Assembly (NCBI GenBank): GCA_017379015.1
Contig: JAFNXN010000037.1
Location: forward strand, 1-57,385
Reading direction: 5' to 3'
Length of the DNA: 57,385 nt
From: Alistipes sp.
GTDB taxonomy: Bacteria > Bacteroidota > Bacteroidia > Bacteroidales > Rikenellaceae
Shown: in pieces, positions 34,836 to 42,513 of the stretch
Layout: every line of letters starts with the position of its first letter
Position numbering within the stretch: position 1 is the stretch's first letter
Notes under the pieces: generated by a model
Seen by the model: the letters and a program-made list of their open reading frames with translations, nothing else
Database searches by the model: none
What the model was told of the DNA's origin: nothing
Position numbers and translations under genes: made by a program

Positions 34836-36572
34836 CTACATGTTTTTAAGTGTGAACGTATAACTCTTGCTCTCAACACCACCATCACGCTCCAAGTATA
34901 TCGTATAGATATCATCGCGACGCAGATAGCGCGTGTCGATCTTTAGGCTTCGAGAGTTCTTCGTAACCCCCTCTTCAACCTTACTGCCGAGGAATAGCAG
35001 CGACGCACACACATCAACATCGTGGCTAATAGTCAACATCTTAGATGTCTTATCAAAGCTCAACGATGTAGTCTCACCAATGGATGGTTGCTTGAGCACT
35101 ATCTCATGGCGAACGGCATCCCCATTAGGCATCATACGGTGCCACTCATCGCCCTGCTTGCTACGATAGTAGATAGATAGCCTATCACCCGACTCTATCT
35201 CCGTGTTTATAATAGCACCTACATTAAGGACGGATGTAGCATAGTAATTCTCAAGCGAGATGCTCTGAGCGTCAGAAGCCCAGCTCTTAAACTCTCCATT
35301 AATGTCGCACACACCAACACGAATATTTCCATCGAAATTCAGGATAGAGGGGTTGACAACCGAAATAGCATCAATCACAAATCTTAGACCCGGCACAAAC
35401 TCAGTTGCGGGCATCGATATTCCAGGTGAGGCAACATATAACCAGTTGTCGACCTCGTCGTCACGCACAGGGTGTAATCCGAGGAAGGCCCACTGTCGTG
35501 TATCGAAGAGATAGGTGTCGAGCAGTAAGCCCTCGAGTTTAAAAAATCCATCGCTCACGCCACCCCAGCCCCAGTTCACATGAAAGTAGTCGCTATCGTC
35601 AAAGCCATCGAGCACAAAGGCATGACCCTCGAACGTTTCAGTATAACCGCTATAGAAGATGGGGCGACCAGCCTCAATCTCGCTACGCATCAACTCATTC
35701 CACCCTTCGTAACTATAGTTATCTCGCATAAAAAAGTTACACGATGGACTATATCCATAACTATAAAACAAAGAACTAGGATCGGGGAGTGCCGCGGTAG
35801 CCTCCGAGGCATAATTGGCCCTAAACGAGTGACCCAAGTCTGCCATGAGGAGGGCAACGGCATGAGCCTGCTCATCGTTATACTCACCTTCGACATATTC
35901 ATCGAGCATATTATCCCAGTCGTAGGAATGGTTCAGATCGCGATCGGCAACATAAATACCCTTAGTATCAGTTGTATAGGCATACGACACACCTTGCGCT
36001 CGCAGAGGCCAGCGATGGTGATACATGATGATTGCCATAGCCGTCTGCGTACACCCGGTCAACGAGAGAGCATCGCCATCCATCGGGCAATAGATGTTGT
36101 AGGGCATATTCTGACTCCAACGTGCAGTATTTAGTAGCGTCTGATCAGAATGTTCAAAACCCCTTGACCAAAGCTCACCAACAGCCTCACTCTGCGATAG
36201 GTTGTGCATCCTCACATAGCTCACCACGCCATCAACATATCTTAGCCATGCCTCGACGTTGGGTGGCATAAGATGGTACGATGGGGCTTCATAGCGTGTT
36301 GAGTATGCCAAAACAGGGACAACACGATCATCGCCCGCCACAATAACAAAGCCTCGCCCTGACTGGGGTGCAACGACATAGAACGTTGGAGTCATGCCAC
36401 CGCGCGTAGCACTAAACATCCTACTATCCCAAGCAACAGACAACTCTGCGCCTCGCGTAAGATCGCCAAAAACACCTCGCGCAACATCAAGTGCATCGGC
36501 CGGCGACACCTCTTTAGCCACCACCCCACTACAAGAGAGTAGTAGAAGGAGTGCAAAAATAATACGTCTCAT
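34836..36572 (-). CDS. C10-family (streptopain-like) cysteine protease
   Basis: A 578-residue exported protease. It starts with a signal (RRIIFALLLLLSCSGVVAK; either signal peptidase I or a lipoprotein cut is possible). Residues about 20-145 form a propeptide, including VVAPQSGRGFVIVAGDDRVVPVLAYS, common to the family. The catalytic domain has Cys174 in LTGCTQTAMAIIMYHHRWP and His317 in EGHAFVLDGFDDSDYFHVNW, and the GWGG segment follows. Residues 370-578 form C-terminal beta-rich domains ending TYTFTLKNM, perhaps a sorting or binding region. The family includes streptopain (SpeB), interpain and Bacteroides fragilis Bfp enzymes, which cut host proteins. It lies 62 bases after the second lipocalin-like lipoprotein gene. 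Confidence 0.88.
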   Translation of the reverse strand: MRRIIFALLLLLSCSGVVAKEVSPADALDVARGVFGDLTRGAELSVAWDSRMFSATRGGMTPTFYVVAPQSGRGFVIVAGDDRVVPVLAYSTRYEAPSYHLMPPNVEAWLRYVDGVVSYVRMHNLSQSEAVGELWSRGFEHSDQTLLNTARWSQNMPYNIYCPMDGDALSLTGCTQTAMAIIMYHHRWPLRAQGVSYAYTTDTKGIYVADRDLNHSYDWDNMLDEYVEGEYNDEQAHAVALLMADLGHSFRANYASEATAALPDPSSLFYSYGYSPSCNFFMRDNYSYEGWNELMRSEIEAGRPIFYSGYTETFEGHAFVLDGFDDSDYFHVNWGWGGVSDGFFKLEGLLLDTYLFDTRQWAFLGLHPVRDDEVDNWLYVASPGISMPATEFVPGLRFVIDAISVVNPSILNFDGNIRVGVCDINGEFKSWASDAQSISLENYYATSVLNVGAIINTEIESGDRLSIYYRSKQGDEWHRMMPNGDAVRHEIVLKQPSIGETTSLSFDKTSKMLTISHDVDVCASLLFLGSKVEEGVTKNSRSLKIDTRYLRRDDIYTIYLERDGGVESKSYTFTLKNM

Positions 36573-36634
36573 AGTAAAAAATGGGGGTAATCCTTCAATC
36601 AGAAGAACTACCCCACAATCAATTTAGGTAATGA

Positions 36635-37078
36635 TTACAAGAATGGAACAACCTCTGATGAACGAGTTGTGGTTGCCTCGGTGATGATCTCGGCTGGGAT
36701 CTCACACTTCTCGTAGATGCTTGTAATCGACTTATCCTCCTGGCTATACATAGAGAGCTGGTTGCCTTCAACCATAAACTTATAGCCCGAAGCCCAGTTA
36801 GAGCCATCCTCATAAGTACCGGTTACGATGTCGCCATTAACCTTGTAAGTACCCTTAAAGAGCTCATAGTCGAGCGACCATACCTGCTGGTAGATCTCAA
36901 AAGAGCCACTCTCAAACTTTACATATACCTCAAACTCAGGGCTCTCGCCATTCCACTCAACGATATGCCACTCGCCGTCAATCTTACCAGCTTTAGAACC
37001 TCCATTGTTATCAGGCTTCTGCTCGCAACCAACCAAGGCGAGAATAGCTATAGCGAAAATTGCAAAAAACTTCTTCAT
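36635..37078 (-). CDS. Lipocalin-like lipoprotein paired with the second S8 protease
   Basis: A 147-residue lipoprotein (signal ending LALVGC, Cys18) with a lipocalin-like pattern: a GxW motif at IDGEWHIVEWNG, then seven or more short strands (FEVYVKFESGSFEIYQQVW, GTYKVNGDIVTGTYEDGS). It is a paralogue of the protein at 39373: both share F-ES/DSGxF...QQV, GTYxV...GTYxDG and the end VVPFL. The gene starts 31 bases after the subtilase stop. It may bind and control that protease or a hydrophobic ligand; neither is shown by the sequence. Confidence 0.7.
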   Translation of the reverse strand: MKKFFAIFAIAILALVGCEQKPDNNGGSKAGKIDGEWHIVEWNGESPEFEVYVKFESGSFEIYQQVWSLDYELFKGTYKVNGDIVTGTYEDGSNWASGYKFMVEGNQLSMYSQEDKSITSIYEKCEIPAEIITEATTTRSSEVVPFL

Positions 37079-37109
37079 ATATATTGTTATACCTTAAAGC
37101 GTTAATATC

Positions 37110-39116
37110 TTACAACCAGCCACCAGCAATAGGTGCACCAGTACCCCCGTCAACCTTTACACCCTCACGAACGATGAACGCAAACTCCTGCTGTGCCTCC
37201 ATACCGCCAGTGATCTGACCACCACCAACAGTTGAACCACCAGCTACATACCTCAAAGTTACAAGTGCACTGCCAGGCTTTGTACATGTGAGCAGAAGCT
37301 TACTACCCATAAATTTAACATCGGTAATACCAAGCTTCTCGCGCACATCCTCACCAATGGCCGATTCGAGCATCTTAACCTGAAGATTGCGATCACCAAT
37401 GAAGTTGTTAATATCGAGTATCACCTGCTCGCCAAGTGGAATAGGAATACATGTAGTACCGCGCACAGCCATCATAACACGATAAGCATCAACGATACCT
37501 GTACCCATCTTTGCTCTGAAGCCATTGAGGTTCATCACGCCACCATCAAACCTTGCCTTAGTACCAGTCAACGAGGCATTGATGTCGTTAACAGATGTAA
37601 GAATAATATCCTGCAACTCAGCCAATGAAAGGACAATACCATGGTCGGCAGCATACGACACAGCAAGGGCAGCGATACCTGACACGTGAGGACATGCCAT
37701 AGATGTACCCTGGCTACGACCATACTTGTTATCAGGAAGAGTAGATACCACGCAACCGCTATCAATAGAAGAAGAGCCCTTAACAAAATACTCACCACCA
37801 GGAGCTGCTACATTACAGCCTCTATCGTAACATGTGTAATAGGTAGGAAGGCCATCGGGAGCAATCGCCGTAACAGCGATATACTTGTTGTAGGCAGCAG
37901 GATAACCAGCCACAGCCTTACCATCGTTACCAGCAGCAAAGATAACGATACCACCCTCAAGGTTAGGATGACGAGGGTGCTCCACATCGTGCTTCATGAA
38001 GTACTCGAAGGCTGTCTTCTCAACACCTGTCTGACCGCTCTCAAAATGGTTGTCATTGCTAATCACACCAGCCTGGAAACCCCATGAGTTCTGCAACACA
38101 CAAGCACCACGATCCTTAGCGTACTCGACAGCAGCTGCTGTGGCATTTACACCTGCAGCTTCACCACCAGAGATGATCTGACACGAGATCAAACGCACGC
38201 CATCGCCATTACCAGTACCACCAGCAACACCCGAAACACCGATACCATTGTTGTTAACCGCCGCTACAGTACCAGCTACGTGAGTACCATGACCCGAGTC
38301 ACCGTTACGTGTCCAGGTGACACGACCATTCTTCACGAAGTTGAAGCCATAGATGTCGTCAACATAGCCATTGCCATCATCGTCAACGCCATCAGTACCA
38401 TTAAGCTCAGCCTCGTTAGCGAGCATATTATCCTTTAGATCCTCGTGAGTATAGCAGACACCCTCGTCGAGAACTGCTACGATAACATCAGGACGACCCG
38501 CTGTCTGCTCCCACGCTGGGAAGAGGTTAATATCGGCACCCGCCTTAACACCAGGGAAGAGGCCCTCCTGACCGAGGTTGCGATAGTGCCACTGAAGAGG
38601 TAGCATTGGATCGTCGAAAGGACAATCATCGGCACGTGTCTGGGCGATCTCGGCAGGATCTACCTCAGTAACCTCGAACTTAGGTGCTACAATCTGTGTT
38701 GAGAACTGAACGCGCTCAACAACGTCGCACTTTGCAAGTCTCTGAGCAGCATCGTCGAGCTTAACATCATCAGAGAATGATACGGTATACCAGCGGTGCA
38801 TATCAAGCTCGCGCTTGCTCTTGGCATTAACCTTGAGGTTAAAGACAGGCTTGATCTCCTTAGCACCCACCTCGAGGGCAAAAGCATCAAGCTCCGATAC
38901 TCCCGAGCGAGTAGCACACTCCGCCATCATGAGCTGCTCGGCAGTGGCCTCATCAACAAAGATGATAAGCTCGCCTGCAACAGCAGAATCGGAGGTGTTG
39001 ACAAACTTCTTAGCTGCAATACTCTCAGCTGTAACCACCTGATCAACGGTATCTGTAGCACACGATGCTGCAAACATACCTACAAGTGCAAGAAGTAGTA
39101 GTTTTGTTCTGTTCAT
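37110..39116 (-). CDS. S8-family subtilisin-like protease, lipoprotein
   Basis: A 668-residue secreted serine protease. A lipoprotein signal ends at AASC (Cys19). Residues about 40-145 look like an N-terminal propeptide (GELIIFVDEATAEQLM, HRWYTVSFSDDV). The catalytic triad is Asp217 (AVLDEGV, where DEG replaces the usual D-S/T-G), His276 (GHGTHVAG) and Ser472 (GTSMACPHVSG), with Asn397 (FAAGNDG) for the oxyanion hole. A DDDGNGYVDD insert (245-254) resembles a calcium-binding loop. The last 120 residues are a separate beta domain. It is 67% or so the same layout as the 39874 gene and seems to be its tandem duplicate. A -7 box lies at 39181 and the paired lipoprotein follows. Confidence 0.9.
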   Translation of the reverse strand: MNRTKLLLLALVGMFAASCATDTVDQVVTAESIAAKKFVNTSDSAVAGELIIFVDEATAEQLMMAECATRSGVSELDAFALEVGAKEIKPVFNLKVNAKSKRELDMHRWYTVSFSDDVKLDDAAQRLAKCDVVERVQFSTQIVAPKFEVTEVDPAEIAQTRADDCPFDDPMLPLQWHYRNLGQEGLFPGVKAGADINLFPAWEQTAGRPDVIVAVLDEGVCYTHEDLKDNMLANEAELNGTDGVDDDGNGYVDDIYGFNFVKNGRVTWTRNGDSGHGTHVAGTVAAVNNNGIGVSGVAGGTGNGDGVRLISCQIISGGEAAGVNATAAAVEYAKDRGACVLQNSWGFQAGVISNDNHFESGQTGVEKTAFEYFMKHDVEHPRHPNLEGGIVIFAAGNDGKAVAGYPAAYNKYIAVTAIAPDGLPTYYTCYDRGCNVAAPGGEYFVKGSSSIDSGCVVSTLPDNKYGRSQGTSMACPHVSGIAALAVSYAADHGIVLSLAELQDIILTSVNDINASLTGTKARFDGGVMNLNGFRAKMGTGIVDAYRVMMAVRGTTCIPIPLGEQVILDINNFIGDRNLQVKMLESAIGEDVREKLGITDVKFMGSKLLLTCTKPGSALVTLRYVAGGSTVGGGQITGGMEAQQEFAFIVREGVKVDGGTGAPIAGGWL

Positions 39117-39180
39117 AGATGTTATAGTTAAAAGTTATTTGTTTCGCAAGATTCCGACTAATTGACAATCTCTCAAGATG

Positions 39181-39188
39181 CAAATATA
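39181..39188 (-). promoter_or_regulatory. Predicted -7 box of the second subtilase gene
   Basis: TATATTTG on the minus strand lies 65 bases before the start at 39116. It suggests that each protease-lipoprotein pair has its own promoter. Confidence 0.45.
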
Positions 39189-39287
39189 CAAAAAAATCCT
39201 AGATTGAAACTCTTTGGTGGATAAATTATTGAGTGACCGCACCTCAGTGGCAGAGAACGGTCATTACGCAAGCATCACAACAACGAA

Positions 39288-39336
39288 ATTGCCCCAAATG
39301 GGAAATACTCTAAAGTATCCTCCATTTGGGGCAATC
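39288..39336 (-). terminator. Terminator between the two subtilase-lipoprotein pairs
   Basis: An outer near-perfect 15-16-bp stem (39288-39303 with 39321-39335) encloses a second small hairpin, ATACTctaaAGTAT. It lies 37 bases after the first lipoprotein's stop. The T-run after it is modest, so it is less certain than the others. Confidence 0.65.
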
Positions 39337-39372
39337 TTCACGTTACCGCAGTTGCGGACCTATGATCGTGGA

Positions 39373-39843
39373 TTATAGGAATGGCACAACGTTGATAGCA
39401 CGTGTTGCTGTAGCCTCCTCCTTAACATCCTCAGGGATGACACACGCCTCGTAGACAAATGTCACTGGATTCTGCTCCTCGCTCTTAAGAGTCAAGGTCT
39501 TACCATCCTTGCTAACACCGCCGCTATAGTCGCACTTCCATGCTGTACCATCTTTATAGGTACCCGATAGCTTGTCATTTGCAACACTATACGTGCCATC
39601 GTAGTAGAGGAAATCGAGGGTATAAACCTGCTGAAAGAGGAAGAAGGTTCCCGAATCGAAGCTAATGTAGACATGGAAATCGTTAGGTACACCATTTACA
39701 GATACCAACTTCCACTCATTCTCAATAGCATCGAAACCTGAAATACTAGGTCCATTATTACCACCATCATCCTTATTATCCTTGCAACCTGTCAAGGCCA
39801 AAGCAAGCATCATAACAAGCGATAGAATCTTCAAACTTTTCAT
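39373..39843 (-). CDS. Lipocalin-like lipoprotein paired with the first S8 protease
   Basis: A 156-residue lipoprotein (signal ending LALTGC, Cys20). A Gly/Asn/Asp linker is followed by a lipocalin-like barrel: NEWKLVSVNGVP (GxW-like start), FHVYISFDSGTFFLFQQVY, GTYSVANDKLSGTYKDGT. It ends TRAINVVPFL; the paralogue at 36635 ends TRSSEVVPFL. Its start is 30 bases after the stop of the subtilase at 39874. The same order, spacing and C-terminus in both pairs point to duplication of a two-gene unit. Confidence 0.7.
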   Translation of the reverse strand: MKSLKILSLVMMLALALTGCKDNKDDGGNNGPSISGFDAIENEWKLVSVNGVPNDFHVYISFDSGTFFLFQQVYTLDFLYYDGTYSVANDKLSGTYKDGTAWKCDYSGGVSKDGKTLTLKSEEQNPVTFVYEACVIPEDVKEEATATRAINVVPFL

Positions 39844-39873
39844 ATCTCTATATTTTTACGTTATTGACCTTGA

Positions 39874-41901
39874 TTACAACCATCCGCCATTATCGTTAGC
39901 GTCACGCACAACGAGAACAACCTCCTTCTCCATGAGCTTACCACCTGTTGTGTTACCACCGCCGACCTTATCGCCACCAGCGATATACTTAACAGTGATC
40001 ACGCCGATACCTGGCTTCTTACATGTGATGTAGAGATTGTTGTTGAAGAAGTCGATCTTTGCGTCCAAATTCTTCTTAACATCCTCAGGAAGGACAAACT
40101 CCTTCGACAATGTTACATCAACGCCTGTATGGCCGAGGTAGTCACCTACGTCGAGCTTGAGCTCCTCACCAGTGATAATAGGCACACATACTGCACCGCG
40201 AAGCGACATGATAGCGAGTGTCGCATCGAGCTTACCAGTACCCATCTTACCCTTGAATGGATCAAGCGACCACTCATAAGGACGGTTTGTCTGATAGTGG
40301 AAACATGTCTTAGTACCCTTAAGGTCTACGTCGATGTTACGTACTGACGATGTAAGGATCTCATAGAGCTCTGTGTTAGTGAGCTTAATACCATTCTCAA
40401 CAGCGTAAGAGAGCACAAGGGCAGCTACACCAGATACGTGAGGACATGCCATCGACGTACCACACATATAACCATAATCATCACCAAAGGGAAGACCAGT
40501 ATAAGGGTCTACAGTCTCAGCTGGCACTGTTGATAGCACACCGCCATACTCTACCCATCTACCATTCACCACTGAATCGTCACCACCAGGAGCCGAAAGG
40601 TTACAGCCAAGGCCGTAACATGTGTATGTAGTAGGAAGACCATCAGCAGAATAGGCTGCTACAGAGAGCCACTCGTTGTAGGCACCAGGGTAGTTTGAAG
40701 ATGGCTTACCATCGTTACCAGCAGCGAAGATGATCACACCACCAGTCATTGCCGAGCAGTTGCTCTTCGACATGAAATAGCGCATAGCGTCAAGCTCAAC
40801 GCCGAATGACATAGCAAACGCACCATCAGTGAGCTGACCAACACTGTCCTGTGGAAAACCCCATGAGTTCTGAAGCACCGATGCACCCATATCTGCAGCA
40901 TACATGATACCCTTAGCAGTATTAGCCAATGTAGATTGATCATCACCATCGAAGATCTGGATAGACATGATGCGAGCACCATTGCCCGAGCCATCACCAC
41001 CAGCAACACCACAAACACCAAAACCATTGTTGTTAACAGCTGCAACTGTACCAGCTACGTGGGTACCATGACCTGTATCGCCCTCACGTGCCCAAGTAAT
41101 ATAACCATTCTGCTTTGTTGCATTAAGACCATAAATATCGTCAATGTAGCCATTGCCATCATCGTCAACGCCTTCTACACCATCTGCCTCCTTAATGTTT
41201 GTCCACATGTTAGCCTCAAGGTCGACGTGATCATACTTCACACCCTCGTCAACCACTGCAACGATAACCTCTGGGTTACCTGTGGTGAACTTCCAAGCAC
41301 CAAACGCACCAATATCCTCACCCTTCTTAGCCTCGTAGAAGTACTGTCGGTTACCGATATTGTTGTAGTGCCACTGGAGCTCGAGCATAGTATCGTCGAA
41401 TGGAAGCTCGTCAGAGTTGGCACGTGTAGCAAATGTCTGATCTACAGGCATAAACTTCACGTCAGGACGCTTAAGAAGAGTAGAATACTGCACACGCTCG
41501 ATCTCAGGCACTGCTGAGAACTTCTCAGCCGCAGCCTCGAGGTTTTCATCGTCGTCGAAGCTAACAACGAACCAACGGTGAAGGCCCATATCACGCTTAG
41601 CCTCAGCGTCGATAATCATATTAAACACTGGCTCAACAGAGTGCGCACCAAGCTCAATAGCCAAAGCATCGAGCTGCGCGCTACCCGAGCGAGTAACAGC
41701 CTCAGGGTTTGACCATGCCTCAGCGGTAGCCTCGTCTACGTAGAGGATAAGCTCGCCAGCCTGAGCCTCCTCAGCGGTGTTGATAATCTTCTTAGCAGAA
41801 CTTGCAACCTGCTGATCAGCTCCCTCGACAGTTGGATCCTGAACGCACGATGCAGCAAAGAGTGCTGCCAAAGCAAACAAAGATAATTTAACCTTATTCA
41901 T
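39874..41901 (-). CDS. S8-family subtilisin-like protease, lipoprotein, tandem paralogue
   Basis: A 675-residue secreted serine protease with lipoprotein signal ending at AASC (Cys19). The propeptide (GELILYVDEATAEAW, HRWFVVSFDDDE) and the catalytic domain match the 37110 gene. Triad: Asp218 (AVVDEGV), His278 (GHGTHVAG), Ser483 (GTSMACPHVSG); oxyanion Asn in FAAGNDG. The calcium-loop-like DDDGNGYIDD is also kept. The start at 41901 (MNKVKLSLFAL) aligns with the paralogue's MNRTKLLLLAL; an in-frame ATG at 41928 would add nine residues and lie only about 8 bases after the predicted transcription start. It is the first gene of the three protease-lipoprotein pairs. Confidence 0.9.
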   Translation of the reverse strand: MNKVKLSLFALAALFAASCVQDPTVEGADQQVASSAKKIINTAEEAQAGELILYVDEATAEAWSNPEAVTRSGSAQLDALAIELGAHSVEPVFNMIIDAEAKRDMGLHRWFVVSFDDDENLEAAAEKFSAVPEIERVQYSTLLKRPDVKFMPVDQTFATRANSDELPFDDTMLELQWHYNNIGNRQYFYEAKKGEDIGAFGAWKFTTGNPEVIVAVVDEGVKYDHVDLEANMWTNIKEADGVEGVDDDGNGYIDDIYGLNATKQNGYITWAREGDTGHGTHVAGTVAAVNNNGFGVCGVAGGDGSGNGARIMSIQIFDGDDQSTLANTAKGIMYAADMGASVLQNSWGFPQDSVGQLTDGAFAMSFGVELDAMRYFMSKSNCSAMTGGVIIFAAGNDGKPSSNYPGAYNEWLSVAAYSADGLPTTYTCYGLGCNLSAPGGDDSVVNGRWVEYGGVLSTVPAETVDPYTGLPFGDDYGYMCGTSMACPHVSGVAALVLSYAVENGIKLTNTELYEILTSSVRNIDVDLKGTKTCFHYQTNRPYEWSLDPFKGKMGTGKLDATLAIMSLRGAVCVPIITGEELKLDVGDYLGHTGVDVTLSKEFVLPEDVKKNLDAKIDFFNNNLYITCKKPGIGVITVKYIAGGDKVGGGNTTGGKLMEKEVVLVVRDANDNGGWL

Positions 41902-41942
41902 AGTTATTAAAAAATTAAAAATATTCACATTCTCTCACGCTA

Positions 41943-41950
41943 CAAATATA
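41943..41950 (-). promoter_or_regulatory. Predicted -7 box of the first subtilase gene
   Basis: TATATTTG on the minus strand, 41 bases before the preferred start at 41901. A TTG lies further upstream at a slightly long distance (23 bases). Confidence 0.5.
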
Positions 41951-42029
41951 GATAAAATTTTCGGTATGCGAAACAATTTGACTATTTCTCGATAAAAAGT
42001 TGCATAAATGCCATAAAAGATGAACGAAC

Positions 42030-42168
42030 CGAGAACCTCGATTGAGGGTGATTTAGGGTTGTTCGCAGCTAAGCTGCTAAGGGTAGAACGCAGCTAACGC
42101 TGCTAAAGGGTCGGGCGAGAGCTGAAGCTCTCTAAAGAGAAGTGCGCAGCTAACGCTGCTAAAGGGAA
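42030..42168. repeat. Series of unlike hairpins joined by CTAAGGG/CTAAAGGG
   Basis: Left of the 27-bp array lie several short hairpins: CCTCgattGAGG, GCAGCtaaGCTGC, GCAGCtaacGCTGC (twice, within 22-bp near-identical repeats) and GAGAGCtgaaGCTCTC. Most are followed directly by TAAGGG, TAAAGGG or a variant (TTTAGGG, TAAAGAG). The arms differ in sequence, but the layout of hairpin plus TAAAGGG is shared with the main array in inverted form. Confidence 0.7.
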
Positions 42169-42183
42169 AAACACTTAGCACCT

Positions 42184-42426
42184 CAAGGCGTGAGCCACCC
42201 TTTAGTGCCGCAAGGCGCGAGCCACCCTTTAGTGCCGCAAGGCACGAGCCACCCTTTAGTGCCGCAAGGCACGAACTACCCTTTAGTGCCGCAAGGCACG
42301 TACTACCCTTTAGTGCCGCAAGGCACGAACTACCCTTTAGTGCCGCAAGGCGCGAACTACCCTTTAGTGCCGCAAGGCACGTACTACCCTTTAGTGCCGC
42401 AAGGCACGAGCCACCCTTTAGCAAGC
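42184..42426. repeat. Tandem array of 27-bp hairpin repeats (eight full units and one partial)
   Basis: Eight complete 27-bp units start at 42184 and every 27 bases to 42373; a ninth at 42400 diverges at its end. Each has the constant part ACCCTTTAGTGCCGCAAGGC and a variable part of about four bases. Within each joint GTGCCgcaaGGCAC forms a 5-bp hairpin with a GCAA loop; where a unit has GGCGC instead, a G-T pair still closes the stem. Because 27 is a multiple of three, long open frames appear on both strands, encoding repeats such as LAALKGSSC; these look accidental. Confidence 0.9.
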
Positions 42427-42435
42427 TCTAAGCGC

Positions 42436-42473
42436 ACGAAAAACAAAGACCCCGCGGACAAGCCGCGGGGTCT
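42436..42473 (-). terminator. Terminator of the SusC-SusD operon
   Basis: An 11-bp GC-rich perfect stem (42447-42457 with 42463-42473) with a 5-base loop. On the minus strand it is followed by TTTGTTTTTCG. It lies 40 bases after the last gene of the operon. Confidence 0.88.
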
Positions 42474-42513
42474 AATGTTATCGGGTCGGATGACCCTCTA
42501 TCCTAAGCGATAA

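Noticed and set aside
42077-42424. A 115-codon minus-strand frame and a 107-codon plus-strand frame across the 27-bp repeats
   Set aside because: The repeat period is a multiple of three, so open frames arise on both strands by chance. The products are simple repeats without start signals or family matches.
42184-42426. A CRISPR array in the tandem 27-bp region
   Set aside because: The units abut with no unique spacers, and no cas genes are present.
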